Positions 15,802-23,863 of a DNA stretch of 37,262 bases are shown here, one piece after another. The stretch is from IMG/VR virus record IMGVR_UViG_3300028559_002717, positions 1 through 37,262 of that record. The stretch is one strand, 5' to 3'. Both the position numbers and the translations under genes were made by a program. Below the pieces are notes generated by a model, which was not told the origin of the DNA, ran no database searches, and saw nothing but the letters and a program-made list of their open reading frames with translations. The stretch's first letter is position 1; each line of letters opens with the position of its first letter. This stretch comes from a virus.

Positions 15802-16956
15802 TCATTTGTCCTTGCGAAGCAGGTTGAGGATGTCCCGGTCCCGCTTGGCCTGATCCTTTGACAGACGCCGGTAGCTGACGATGCACAACTCGTCCTTCTC
15901 GATGACGGCCTTCACGACGAGGACATATCCGGGTGCGCCTTCCACCTCTTGCACGAAGATCAGGCGGCGTGCGTCTTCCCGGATGCGCCGGGTCGCGTTG
16001 TCGATGACCGACTGAACCGCCAGGTAATCTTGCGCAGTCAGTTCAGGATGTTCTCGTGCCTGCTTCTCGGCGCTCTGTTCCGACAGGACCGCGACCTTTT
16101 GTGTCGATCCTATCATGGCGGCGTCCGCGTCCGTCAGGCGTGCCAGCGGCCAGCTTCCGACCGGAGCGGCGAACCACTCCGCAAAAGCGTTCGTCCGCAA
16201 CCATGACTGGATCAGATCGACGGACGGACGCCCGGGCAGATCGTCCAGCTTCTTCGCGAGCGCCGCCACCGTATTGGCCACGGTCGCCCCGGGCGCATAG
16301 GCCCAGCCCTTGCTGATGCCGACCGGTGCCCCGGTGCGCGGGTCGATGCTGGCCCAGTTGTCGGGCAGCTTCAGGTCGGGTTTGCCGCCGAGGATCGCCG
16401 CCGATTTCAGGCTGCGCGCGCCCGAGACATAGCAGCTGCACCCCCAACCATTCGGCGGATAGTGCGTGGCCCAGAACGGATGGTCCGCCGGCAGGATCAG
16501 ACCGTTCCAGGCCAGGTGTTGCAGGCGCGGCTCGGCCGAGTTGCCGTGGAAGTAGATCCAGTAGGGGAACTTCGCTGCCGTCAGCTGCGCGAATCGACCG
16601 GCGTGATAGCTGGTCGACACGTTGGTGCGGTAGATCACCTTGGTCCGCCAGGCCTCGCCCTTCTTCGTGCCCTGCCCGGCCGGCGAAATCTGCCAGCCCT
16701 TCTCGGCCACGATCTTGCGGAAATCGCGGCGGAACTCTTCCAGCGTGGTGCCCTGGGTGACCGCCTTGTCCACGGCCGCCGCCAGATCGGCCAGCACATC
16801 GGCCTTCATCGCCCCCGCCACCATGAACGCGCGGTCATGTTCCGACTGCCAGACATCCGTCCAGCCGGTCGTGGCCTGCAGCTGCGCCAGGCGCAACCGG
16901 AAGGCCGCGACCTGGAACTTGAACGGCTTGTTGAAGGCGGCGGTAACGCCCGTCAC
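15802..16956 (-). CDS. F: MuF head protein with C-terminal PBECR-like toxin domain (384 aa)
   Basis: Mu gpF / SPP1 gp7 type minor head protein. GTG 16956 overlaps the portal stop as GTGA. Residues ~50-200 carry the MuF core: VIYRTNVSTSYHAGRFAQL, then HLAWNGLILPADHPFWATHY and PPNGWGCSCYVSGARSLK with the conserved Gly-Trp-Gly-Cys. The portion from about residue 285 to the end (VAVLSEQSAEKQAREHPELT through SYRRLSKDQAKRDRDIL) is an addition of the type annotated as phage Barnase-EndoU-ColicinE5/D-RelE-like nuclease (PBECR2) in MuF proteins. The MuF core is packaged near the portal; a fused nuclease could be carried into the recipient cell with the DNA. The fold of the tail is a family-based inference; catalytic residues were not identified. 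Confidence 0.85.
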   Translation of the reverse strand: MTGVTAAFNKPFKFQVAAFRLRLAQLQATTGWTDVWQSEHDRAFMVAGAMKADVLADLAAAVDKAVTQGTTLEEFRRDFRKIVAEKGWQISPAGQGTKKGEAWRTKVIYRTNVSTSYHAGRFAQLTAAKFPYWIYFHGNSAEPRLQHLAWNGLILPADHPFWATHYPPNGWGCSCYVSGARSLKSAAILGGKPDLKLPDNWASIDPRTGAPVGISKGWAYAPGATVANTVAALAKKLDDLPGRPSVDLIQSWLRTNAFAEWFAAPVGSWPLARLTDADAAMIGSTQKVAVLSEQSAEKQAREHPELTAQDYLAVQSVIDNATRRIREDARRLIFVQEVEGAPGYVLVVKAVIEKDELCIVSYRRLSKDQAKRDRDILNLLRKDK

Positions 16957-18593
16957 TTTGCCGCCTCGTCCACCGCGATCTGGCCGCCCGCATTGGCGGC
17001 GACCAGACCGAGGGCGATCACGTCGGCCAGAACACTTGCGTCGATGTCCGGGAAGCCCGCCAGCAGCATCTCGCGCAGCTCGTCAAAGCTGCCCGCCGAC
17101 CTGACCATCGCCTCGATCTGATCGAGCATCGCCGCCATCGCCGGGGCGGCCTCGACCGCCATCCGGACGGCCAGTACGTCCTCGGGCGACCCCCCCGGTT
17201 TTTTGCCCGCCAGAGGCCCTTCCGCCTGCAACGCGGCCTCCGCCCCCGGAAGGGCCTCAACCCGTTTAAATTCGCCGGGATTGCGTTTAATTCCGCGATC
17301 CGACACCGATGGGTCGGTCGGCAGCGCGGTGGCTGCGGCCGCGCCCCCCGCAGGGCGCAGCATCTTGGCCCCGGCCTTGGCTTCTGGCAGACCGAACCGG
17401 GTCAGGATCGACCCCTGTTCGACCTCGAGCCCGCGGTCGATCATCGGGCCCAGCGCGTCGGCCAGCGCCTTGAGGTCTTCCTGTTCCACCCGCTCGATCC
17501 GCAGGCGCGGATAGACCCGCACCTGGCCGTGGTTCAGTTGCACCCAGGGCCGGATCAGGTCGCGGTTCAGGATCGCCGCCAGGGCGCGGGCGTCGGCCGT
17601 CTCGATGTCCTTCTGGACCTCGCGGTGCTCCTTGCCCGATCCCATGCCGCCGGTCAGCGCATCGGTCGTCGCGGTCTGGCCCAGCACCGCCTTGCTGATC
17701 TGCTGGTCGATCCAGTCGGCGCGCTCCTTGTAAAGGGTGTGGGCAGCCCCGACGTTGCCGCTCTCGATGAACTCGATCTGCATCGAGTCCGGGATGATCG
17801 CCGCGCAATCCCCGGCGATGTTGGCCACGGCGCGGAACAGGGTGTCGCGGTCTTCCTTGGTGGCCCCCGGCCCGAACTTGCCCACCCGCACCGGCTGGCC
17901 ATAGGTCTGGCTGAAGATCGCCCAGTCCCGCTGGGTGTAGGCCTTGAACATCCAGCCCCAGGCGGCCACCCGGGCCAGACCCGCCCGCAGCGCCAGACCG
18001 GACTTCGCCTTGATCTGCGCCGCGATGAACTTGAAGCCGGGCAGCGGCATTTCCTGCCCGGTCTCGCCCAGCATCATCGGGGTCTTCAGGTCGGTCCGGG
18101 CAAAGCGGAACCAGCGCGGATCGCGCCATTCCAGCCGCTGCGGCATCCACTGGCCTTCGGAATGATCCCAGATGATTTCGGTGAAGCTGTAGCCCTTGCC
18201 GACGCAGTCGAGGATGTCGAACACCTCGTCGGCCAGCTCGTCGCGCCTGATCCAGTCGCGCACCATCTGTGCGATCGCCTCGTCGGCGGGGTCTTCGGAT
18301 CCGGCATCGACGGTGATCTCGATCTGGCTGACCGACCGGCGGCGGGTGCCCAGCACGCCGAGGTAGTGCGGATCGCGCTCCTCGATCGTCTCGGCCAGCT
18401 CCAGATAGCGCAGCGGGTCGCCCGCATCCGCCTCGCGCAGAATCTCGGCCAGGCGCAGCGGGTTCAGCCCGTCCGCCGGATAGTTCGAGATCGGGCTGCG
18501 CACACCGCCGACCGTCGCCGCGGCGATTTCCTGCGTCAGGGCCTTGCGCTCGACCGGCTGGCCGTCGGGGCCAAGGAGTTGCGGGGATTTCAT
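16953..18593 (-). CDS. Portal protein, Mu gp29-like, DUF935 (546 aa)
   Basis: DUF935 portal. Conserved segments include NPLRLAEILREADAGDPLRY, DPHYLGVLGTRRRSV and FDILDCVGKGYSFTEIIWDH, then AYTQRDWAIFSQTYGQPVRV and GPGATKEDRDTLF in the expected order. The C-terminal ~100 residues are acidic and Ala-rich. ATG 18593 is used; it has AGGA about 9 bases upstream, and the frame upstream lacks conserved sequence. It forms the dodecameric DNA channel at one vertex of the head. Three small genes separate it from the large terminase, unlike in Mu where they are adjacent. Confidence 0.92.
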   Translation of the reverse strand: MKSPQLLGPDGQPVERKALTQEIAAATVGGVRSPISNYPADGLNPLRLAEILREADAGDPLRYLELAETIEERDPHYLGVLGTRRRSVSQIEITVDAGSEDPADEAIAQMVRDWIRRDELADEVFDILDCVGKGYSFTEIIWDHSEGQWMPQRLEWRDPRWFRFARTDLKTPMMLGETGQEMPLPGFKFIAAQIKAKSGLALRAGLARVAAWGWMFKAYTQRDWAIFSQTYGQPVRVGKFGPGATKEDRDTLFRAVANIAGDCAAIIPDSMQIEFIESGNVGAAHTLYKERADWIDQQISKAVLGQTATTDALTGGMGSGKEHREVQKDIETADARALAAILNRDLIRPWVQLNHGQVRVYPRLRIERVEQEDLKALADALGPMIDRGLEVEQGSILTRFGLPEAKAGAKMLRPAGGAAAATALPTDPSVSDRGIKRNPGEFKRVEALPGAEAALQAEGPLAGKKPGGSPEDVLAVRMAVEAAPAMAAMLDQIEAMVRSAGSFDELREMLLAGFPDIDASVLADVIALGLVAANAGGQIAVDEAAK

Positions 18594-18624
18594 GCAATGG
18601 ATCCTGTGCAGGTGTTTCTGGTCG

Positions 18625-18942
18625 TCATGGGGCGGCCGCACCCGGGCTGATGATGACGTCGATGAACCCGGCGTTGGGAAACGTCTCGGTCCTGCCATTC
18701 GAGTAGGTCACAGTGAAGTCCGCGCGGAACGTGCCGGGTGCGGCGGTATCGGCCGGAACCCAGGCATAGATCACCGTTGAAGGCAGAATGACCGTTGCAG
18801 GCTCGGCATCGACAACCATGACGCCAGCCGGGGTGCTCATGTTGAACACGCAGCTTGCCCCGGTCAGGTCTGCGGACGTCTCCAGCAGCAGCTGAAGAAC
18901 CGGTGAGGTGTCGTCGCGCTTCAGATAGAAGGTCTGCTGCAT
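18625..18942 (-). CDS. BppU-N-like immunoglobulin-fold virion protein (105 aa)
   Basis: The beginning FYLKRDDTSPVLQLLLETSA followed by DLTGASCVFNMSTPAG matches the N-terminal domain of baseplate upper proteins (BppU_N), and the rest is alternating beta strands (STVIYAWVPADTAAPGTF, RADFTVTYSNGRTETFPN). Such domains attach fibres or decorate virions. Here it is encoded between packaging genes, not near the baseplate, so it may decorate the head. ATG 18942 follows the upstream stop with one spare base and has GGGAGA upstream. Confidence 0.7.
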   Translation of the reverse strand: MQQTFYLKRDDTSPVLQLLLETSADLTGASCVFNMSTPAGVMVVDAEPATVILPSTVIYAWVPADTAAPGTFRADFTVTYSNGRTETFPNAGFIDVIISPGAAAP

Positions 18943-18943
18943 G

Positions 18944-19198
18944 TCAGGCGTCTCCCGAGAAGGTCACGGCGTTCAGGCCGGGGTGAGCCAGAGTGGCGAT
19001 GTTGCGGGGCCGCACAACCGTTGCGCCATTGCTGCCGCTGCCGGGTTGGGCTTGCTGACTCGTTTCCGGCGGCCCGAGCCCCGCCGGAGAAAATTCGAAG
19101 AACGCCCGTTCAAACAGGATGCGCGCGGGATCGGACCGCGCGTTTGCGCCGATCCTGATGGTGAACCTCGTCTCCTGACCCCGGTAAACCTTAGCCAT
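18944..19198 (-). CDS. Hypothetical virion-module protein (84 aa)
   Basis: ATG 19198 has GGGAAG at good spacing; an in-frame start further upstream lies inside the previous gene and is less likely. The N-terminus is basic (MAKVYRGQETRFTIRIGANA), the middle has ARILFERAFFEFSPAG, and the C-terminus is flexible (Pro, Gly, Ser, Gln). It overlaps the upstream gene by 8 bases and sits in a group of three genes between terminase and portal. No family was recognised; co-location with the BppU-like protein suggests a structural or assembly role. Confidence 0.65.
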   Translation of the reverse strand: MAKVYRGQETRFTIRIGANARSDPARILFERAFFEFSPAGLGPPETSQQAQPGSGSNGATVVRPRNIATLAHPGLNAVTFSGDA

Positions 19199-20015
19199 GG
19201 ATGATCTTCCCGCCGCCACGGATCGCGCCGGTCGACGTCGTGGAGTTGAACGTGTTCAGCATCAGGCAGGAGTCATTCGGGATTTGCGGCAGACCGAGTT
19301 GCTGCCAGTCCGATGTCTGCGCAAGGTTTGCGAGGCTCTGGGGCTGCATCGCGCGAAGCCGCGTTGCGATCACTCCGAAGTTCCCGGCCGTGCCGGTTGA
19401 GGCAGACAGCGTAACGGAGGTCACCCCCCGGATGAACTGCCCGGGGACGGCGGAGACCAGCGGGACCATCAGCCCGGCCGGCCGTGTGGCGGCCAAAGCG
19501 ATGACAGGCAGGGTCCCGGTCGAGGCATCGTCATAGGTCACCACCACGGTCGCGTTGCAGATTGTCACGCCGGTTGCGACATACCACTCGAGGAAGAATT
19601 GGACATCGCTGTAATCGCTGGCCCCCCGACGGTCTGCGGCCAAACCCCCGCCCGTCGTTGACAAGTCGAGGGCGACCGTCTGCTCCGTGGTCAGGGTGCC
19701 GTTCAGTCCGCCCATCTGTGCGAGGCGGTCGCGGATTTCGAGGGTGACCGCGTTGACGCTGCTGACGCTGAAGAGTTGCGCGATGTAGCTGGTCGCGGGC
19801 GGCGTCTGGTTCTGAAACCCGAGAGCTCCGACCAGGGCCGAGGTGCAGATTGTTGCGTCGGTTGGAACCACAGCCTGACCTGGAACACCACTCGCGCGCC
19901 AGAGCGACGTGAACGTTCCCGCAACCTGCCCATTGATCGTCGCCTTGTCGAAAACGATCCGCGACGAATTGTTTCCCATGGCCGAAATCAGCTTGTCGAG
20001 TGTCGTGATGGTCAT
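19191..20015 (-). CDS. Putative virion protein of unknown fold (274 aa)
   Basis: Beta-rich protein beginning MTITTLDKLISAMGNNSSRI. The segment TFTSLWRASGVPGQAVVPTD resembles structural proteins found near packaging genes in several phages, where Phe-x-Ser-Leu-Trp-Arg-Ala is conserved. Many Thr/Ser/Val stretches follow (VTICNATVVVTYDDASTGTL). GAGGAAG lies upstream of ATG 20015, and the ATG overlaps the stop of a 20-codon gene. Composition is less GC-rich than the flanking terminase and portal genes, consistent with an inserted module. Possible head fibre or decoration protein; function unknown. Confidence 0.7.
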   Translation of the reverse strand: MTITTLDKLISAMGNNSSRIVFDKATINGQVAGTFTSLWRASGVPGQAVVPTDATICTSALVGALGFQNQTPPATSYIAQLFSVSSVNAVTLEIRDRLAQMGGLNGTLTTEQTVALDLSTTGGGLAADRRGASDYSDVQFFLEWYVATGVTICNATVVVTYDDASTGTLPVIALAATRPAGLMVPLVSAVPGQFIRGVTSVTLSASTGTAGNFGVIATRLRAMQPQSLANLAQTSDWQQLGLPQIPNDSCLMLNTFNSTTSTGAIRGGGKIIHG

Positions 20016-20074
20016 CGGTAACTTCCTCTTTTATCCTTCGGTCCTTTTCGGCGCGGCTTCTTGCTGACCGGCAT
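20012..20074 (-). CDS. Tiny basic protein (20 aa) between TerL and the virion module
   Basis: A 21-codon frame from ATG 20074 encodes a strongly basic peptide (MPVSKKPRRKGPKDKRGSYR). It has a textbook ribosome binding site, GGAGG six bases before the ATG. The ATG overlaps the terminase stop (TGATG) and its own stop overlaps the next start (ATGA). This arrangement is hard to explain by chance. It could be a coupling peptide that allows efficient re-initiation, or a small nucleic-acid-binding protein. Confidence 0.6.
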   Translation of the reverse strand: MPVSKKPRRKGPKDKRGSYR

Positions 20075-21720
20075 CACAGACCTCCGCGAATGCCTGTGCC
20101 GATCGGCGGCTTCCACCACCCCCGGCCTTCGTCTTCGTCTGCGAACATCCCGCCCGACCGCGTCGCGTCGCGGCGGGGGGCGGCCTGATAGCTGTATTCC
20201 GTCCAGCGCATCCGGCTTGCCCAATGCGCCAGCGCCAGGCCGATGGCAAAGTCGCCGTGGCGGCGCTTGCCCTTTTCGCCTTCGCGGGTGGGGGGCACGC
20301 GGGGGATGCCCCGGATCACCTTGACGGTGCGCAGGTCGGACACGTGTTCGACGTCGCGGACCAACGCCAGGCTGTCATCCTCGAATGCGGCCTTCAGGGG
20401 CGGCATGTTGAGGCGGTACCACTCCTCGGTGAACTTCACTGCCATCACGATGCCCGACCCCTGCGGGTCTTCGCGCATCCCGAACCTGCGCCCCATCGCC
20501 TCGGCCACGATCCAGCCCATGCCGGTGGCATCGAACGCCGCCCCGACCAGACGCGCGCGGACGTGGTCGAGGATCAGCCCCACGATCATGATCTGCTCGT
20601 CGCCCGGCACGTTGCGCAGCTCAAAACTCAGAACCTCGCGGCGTTTAAGGGTCCGTTCAATGGCGAGCAGTGGCCCGGCTGAAAGGTCCGCCACCCGGGC
20701 GAAGTCGAAGCCGAAGGCGTATTGCAGCGACAGATCAAGCGTCGCCATCTGGGCGCGCAGCTCGGCCAGGAACGGGGCCATCAGCATGGCCTGTTCCAGC
20801 TTGCTGCGGTGCAGATAGTCGCCCGGCAGTTCCAGCCGCAGCACCGGCACATCCACCGTCATCCGCGCCTCGATCAGGGGCGCGGGCAACCAGGCACCGG
20901 ACGATTGCGACGGGATGCAGAACAACTCCTCGTCCGCGCCGTCGGCGTAGAAGTCGATGATGTCCTGCCGCCACGCCGCCTCGGCCAGCGGCGACCATGC
21001 CTTTCGGGTGACGAGGCAAATCCGCTGATACAGCCCCTCGCGCAGCGCCTGGTCGAAGTCGATCCGGATGTGGGCGTATTTCGACCGACCAGCGAGGATG
21101 TCCTGGACGTGGCTGTTGAAGGCATTCTCGGCCCCGTCATGGGTCGAACAGACCACCACCTGCCCGCCCCACATCAGGAACGCCAGCGCCGCCTTCAGGA
21201 TCTGCTCCAGCTCGTCCACAAACGCGGCCTCGTCGATGATCACCACGCCCTGCTTGCCGCGCAACCCGCGCGGGGCCGACGACAGCGCCATGATCTCGAA
21301 TCCGCTGGCGAACTTGATCCGGAAGGCGTTGATCGCCTTGTCCTCGTCGCCCTGGTCGAACAGTGTTTCCTCGGCGGCGTCGGCCGCGATGTCGAAGGCG
21401 CGGGCCCACATCGCGCAGGCGTCGATGAATTCGCGGGTCATCTCGCGGCTGTAGGAGATGTACATCACGTCCATCCCGCCCGCCGCCTTCTGCCGACCGG
21501 CGCGCAGCACGGCATAGGCGGCAAGCCCCCAGGTCAGACCGATGCGGCGGGATTTCTCGACGAAGAGCACCGGGCAGCCGCTGTCGAGGAGTTTCACCGC
21601 GCGCTGCTGATAGGGGAGCAGGACAGACGGCAGGCCGACTTCGGCGATGACCGCAGGCATCGCGTCCATCGCCGAGGCCCGCTGGCGTTCCCATTCGGCA
21701 GACGAGATCGGGGCGGTCAC
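20074..21720 (-). CDS. Terminase large subunit, Mu gp28-like (548 aa)
   Basis: Packaging motor ATPase and nuclease. GTG 21720 overlaps the upstream stop as GTGA; the frame upstream is a shadow. The Walker-A-like motif EKSRRIGLTW is at residues 55-64 and the Walker B VVIIDEAA at 159-166, followed by the coupling motif VVVCSTHDG. The RNase-H-like nuclease part has FGFDFARVADLS and GAAFDATGMGW with acidic residues at the expected places. Mu packages headfuls from host-flanked ends, and this enzyme should do the same with the gp27-like small subunit. Length is normal. Confidence 0.95.
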   Translation of the reverse strand: MTAPISSAEWERQRASAMDAMPAVIAEVGLPSVLLPYQQRAVKLLDSGCPVLFVEKSRRIGLTWGLAAYAVLRAGRQKAAGGMDVMYISYSREMTREFIDACAMWARAFDIAADAAEETLFDQGDEDKAINAFRIKFASGFEIMALSSAPRGLRGKQGVVIIDEAAFVDELEQILKAALAFLMWGGQVVVCSTHDGAENAFNSHVQDILAGRSKYAHIRIDFDQALREGLYQRICLVTRKAWSPLAEAAWRQDIIDFYADGADEELFCIPSQSSGAWLPAPLIEARMTVDVPVLRLELPGDYLHRSKLEQAMLMAPFLAELRAQMATLDLSLQYAFGFDFARVADLSAGPLLAIERTLKRREVLSFELRNVPGDEQIMIVGLILDHVRARLVGAAFDATGMGWIVAEAMGRRFGMREDPQGSGIVMAVKFTEEWYRLNMPPLKAAFEDDSLALVRDVEHVSDLRTVKVIRGIPRVPPTREGEKGKRRHGDFAIGLALAHWASRMRWTEYSYQAAPRRDATRSGGMFADEDEGRGWWKPPIGTGIRGGL

Positions 21721-22031
21721 TTGTGATCCCGCCCGGCCTGATCCCAGACGCGGGCCTGACCCGGCATCTGTTCCCGGCGATCTGCCAGCTGGCCGAGGAG
21801 CGCCACGACCGCCTTGGCCACCAGCGCCCAGGCGGAAACGCCCCGGCGGTGACCCCTGATCACGAAACCGCCCGCATCGCGGGTCGCAGCAAGGCCTGCG
21901 CCCTGCTCGTCGATCCACTGGACGTCATAGTCGTCTGTCACGGTCACGCCATCATTCACGATGTCGCCGCAGGGAACCAGGTTCGCCCCGGCGATCACGA
22001 CTCCATTTAACCTGATCTCGATTGTCAGCAT
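21717..22031 (-). CDS. Hypothetical protein in packaging operon (104 aa)
   Basis: Small protein between the gp27-like and TerL genes. The start MLTIEIRLNGVVIAGANLVP suggests a beta hairpin; later VQWIDEQGAGLAATRDAGG and a hydrophobic helix (SAWALVAKAVVALLGQL) can be seen. GGAG lies upstream of ATG 22031. The end overlaps TerL by 4 bases. No family recognised; position suggests a packaging or assembly accessory. Confidence 0.65.
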   Translation of the reverse strand: MLTIEIRLNGVVIAGANLVPCGDIVNDGVTVTDDYDVQWIDEQGAGLAATRDAGGFVIRGHRRGVSAWALVAKAVVALLGQLADRREQMPGQARVWDQAGRDHK

Positions 22032-22035
22032 CGCG

Positions 22036-22617
22036 TCACTCCACCCCCAAGAGCTTGGCCTTGATCTCTTCGGCGGTCTCGGCCGTCATGCCCTTGGCCT
22101 TCGCCACGGTGTCGACGGCGGCGGTCACCCGGCTCGCGAAATCCCGCTCCAGCTTCAGGCGGCGGTCCGACGAGACGTTCTGCGCCTGGGCGGCCGCCTT
22201 GAACGCGTTGGCCAGGTGCATGGCGTCCTTCGGCTCCATCCCGTCGGTCGCGTCCCCAAGCATGTGCAGCACGATGGCCTTGATCGCCTCGGCGGTGATC
22301 ACTGTCAGATCGTCGGAGGCCTTGGCGTCCCACTTCTCGGCCAGCACCTTGACGATGTCGTTGGTCTGGGCCAACCGCTTGGTCAGCGCCGCCTTGCGCA
22401 TCGAGAACCGGTTGAAGCTCGAGAACGCCGGGATGTCGAACTCCAGCTCGCCGCGATGCTCGGCCATCAGCGCCTCGCAGGCGGTCACGAACTCGGCGTA
22501 AATCTCGGTCTGGGTCCGTTCCCGCTTGGCCAGTTCGCGCGCCGCATCGCGGACGATCCCGGCCGCCTCATCCGGCAGAAGGTCAAAGCTGGACAGACGC
22601 CCGCGCCCGGTGGCCAT
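22036..22617 (-). CDS. Small terminase, Mu gp27-like, DUF3486 (193 aa)
   Basis: DUF3486 protein. The start GRGRLSSFDLLPDEAAGIVR is the family hallmark, followed by IYAEFVTACEALMAEHRGEL, then FSSFNRFSMRKAALTKRLAQ. The remainder is helical. In Mu this gene product is thought to recognise the pac end and direct the large subunit to it. It precedes the large terminase, with one small gene in between. Confidence 0.92.
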   Translation of the reverse strand: MATGRGRLSSFDLLPDEAAGIVRDAARELAKRERTQTEIYAEFVTACEALMAEHRGELEFDIPAFSSFNRFSMRKAALTKRLAQTNDIVKVLAEKWDAKASDDLTVITAEAIKAIVLHMLGDATDGMEPKDAMHLANAFKAAAQAQNVSSDRRLKLERDFASRVTAAVDTVAKAKGMTAETAEEIKAKLLGVE

Positions 22618-22620
22618 GCG

Positions 22621-22923
22621 TCATTCCCCCGGGCGGCTGGGGCGTGCCACGCCCTCGATGACGATGGCGCGGCGCAGGTGGCGCGCGCCCTTTTCGGTCA
22701 AGGTGGCCACGACAACCGTCCCGGGCCGGATCACGGTCACCGCACCGATCTCGGCCAGCCAGTCCAGCTCGCCGTGGATCCACGCGCGGTCGCGGTCGAT
22801 GCCGAACTTCGACAGCTCGGCCGCCAGAAACCCCGAATGCAGCCGCTCGTCGGTCTGTACCGCCAGCGCCTTCAGAATGATCAGCCGGGCATCCTGCCGG
22901 ATCAGTTCGCCATAGTCGCTCAT
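22621..22923 (-). CDS. Mu gp26-like winged-helix protein, VpaChn25_0724 family (100 aa)
   Basis: Short protein with a winged-helix pattern: ARLIILKALAVQTDERLHSG, then LAAELSKFGIDRDRAWIHGE, then LAEIGAVTVIRPGTVVVATL and TEKGARHL. This is the conserved protein next to gp25 and gp27 in Mu-like phages (Mu gp26 position). The ATG overlaps the upstream stop as ATGA. It is probably a DNA-binding accessory in packaging or late expression; the exact role in Mu is unknown. Confidence 0.85.
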   Translation of the reverse strand: MSDYGELIRQDARLIILKALAVQTDERLHSGFLAAELSKFGIDRDRAWIHGELDWLAEIGAVTVIRPGTVVVATLTEKGARHLRRAIVIEGVARPSRPGE

Positions 22924-23270
22924 CGCCTGCCGCCCCCGTCCAGCAGATGGTTGTCATGGCGGCTCACGATGGCCTCGAGCCGTTCCATGATGCCTGTGTT
23001 ACCGTTCATCTCGGCGCGCATGGCCTTCATCTCTCCCTTGATGCCCTCCAGCGCCATGCTCATCGCATGCAGGTCATCCTTGGTCGGGATGACGCCGCTG
23101 CGCTGCTCCAGAACGTTGACCCGTTGCTCCAGCCCGTCCAGGCGGGAGGCGTTTTTCCGCGACGGGCCCGAAAAGATCGCCCACAAGGCCGTGCCAAAAC
23201 CCAGAAGCGAGGACAGTCCCGCCGCCCAGACAATCAGGTCCTGAACCGGGGTGTCGGCGGGTGTCGTCAT
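22920..23270 (-). CDS. DUF2730 membrane coiled-coil protein, Mu gp25-like (116 aa)
   Basis: One N-terminal transmembrane helix (LIVWAAGLSSLLGFGTALWA) followed by a heptad-rich cytoplasmic or periplasmic part (LEQRVNVLEQRSGVIPTKDD, LHAMSMALEGIKGEMKAMRA). This is the DUF2730 pattern of Mu gp25. ATG 23270 overlaps the holin stop as ATGA; the longer frame upstream is a shadow. By topology and position beside the holin it may take part in lysis, for example as a spanin-like or holin-partner protein, but this is not established for the family. Confidence 0.85.
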   Translation of the reverse strand: MTTPADTPVQDLIVWAAGLSSLLGFGTALWAIFSGPSRKNASRLDGLEQRVNVLEQRSGVIPTKDDLHAMSMALEGIKGEMKAMRAEMNGNTGIMERLEAIVSRHDNHLLDGGGRR

Positions 23271-23773
23271 TTGGCCACCCACTTCGATGCCACGTCCTTC
23301 AGGGTGTGCCCGCCCATATACAGCGACATGTAGATTCCGCTGACGCCCAGCAGCACGTCGAACGGGGTGGGCGGCAGGGCAACCTTCCAGATCGCATTGG
23401 CGACATGCAGAACGACCACGTTCCACAGCCACAGGAACCCGATCAAGTACATCCCCGCCGGACGCCACGCAGCCGTCCAGCCGCCCTTGGCGGTTTCGGC
23501 TTGCAGCAGGGCAAACTGCCCCTGAAGACCCGCCGCATAGATCGCCATGACTTCGGGGGTCATGTCGTTGACCACGCGCATGGCGTCGATGACGCGTCCG
23601 GGATCGTTTTCGGCAACGGCGTCCAGCGCATCAGCCGACACCCCGGCCTGTGCCGCGATCCGGCTCAGAACTTCGGTGGCCAGTTGACCGCCCTCATCGC
23701 CCAGCTTGCGGGTCAGCAGTTTCTCGATGATGGGCATCCCTGCATTCAGGGCAATGGCGGCAAGTGCAGACAT
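23267..23773 (-). CDS. Holin, 3TM GTA-release type (168 aa)
   Basis: Matches the three-transmembrane holin family known from gene transfer agent release. Residues 1-95 form a soluble helical part (MPIIEKLLTRKLGDEGGQLA). Hydrophobic segments follow at about 98-130 (PAGMYLIGFLWLWNVVVLHV) and 138-160 (FDVLLGVSGIYMSLYMGGHT). AGAGGT lies upstream of ATG 23773. Together with the endolysin and the 25-residue peptide it forms the lysis cassette. Confidence 0.85.
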   Translation of the reverse strand: MSALAAIALNAGMPIIEKLLTRKLGDEGGQLATEVLSRIAAQAGVSADALDAVAENDPGRVIDAMRVVNDMTPEVMAIYAAGLQGQFALLQAETAKGGWTAAWRPAGMYLIGFLWLWNVVVLHVANAIWKVALPPTPFDVLLGVSGIYMSLYMGGHTLKDVASKWVAK

Positions 23774-23785
23774 GACAGGGACCTC

Positions 23786-23863
23786 TCAGGCAAAGATGAA
23801 AATGGCCGCGACCGCCAGAATGGCGACGATCTTGACCAGGGCGTCGATGATCTGCAGGTCCAT
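23786..23863 (-). CDS. Single-span membrane peptide in the lysis cassette (25 aa)
   Basis: A 26-codon gene between the endolysin and holin. The ATG at 23863 overlaps the endolysin stop by one base (TGATG), with GGAG 8 bases upstream. The product starts MDLQIIDALVK and continues as an almost uninterrupted hydrophobic helix (IVAILAVAAIFIFA). It may modify holin timing or act as a small pinholin-like peptide. It is too short for most gene finders and is therefore probably missed in related phages. Confidence 0.65.
   Translation of the reverse strand: MDLQIIDALVKIVAILAVAAIFIFA

Noticed and set aside
15656-15805. Cys-containing 49-codon frame as a Mu Com homologue
   Set aside because: The cysteines do not form the paired C-x2-C zinc-finger pattern of Com, and no mom gene follows.
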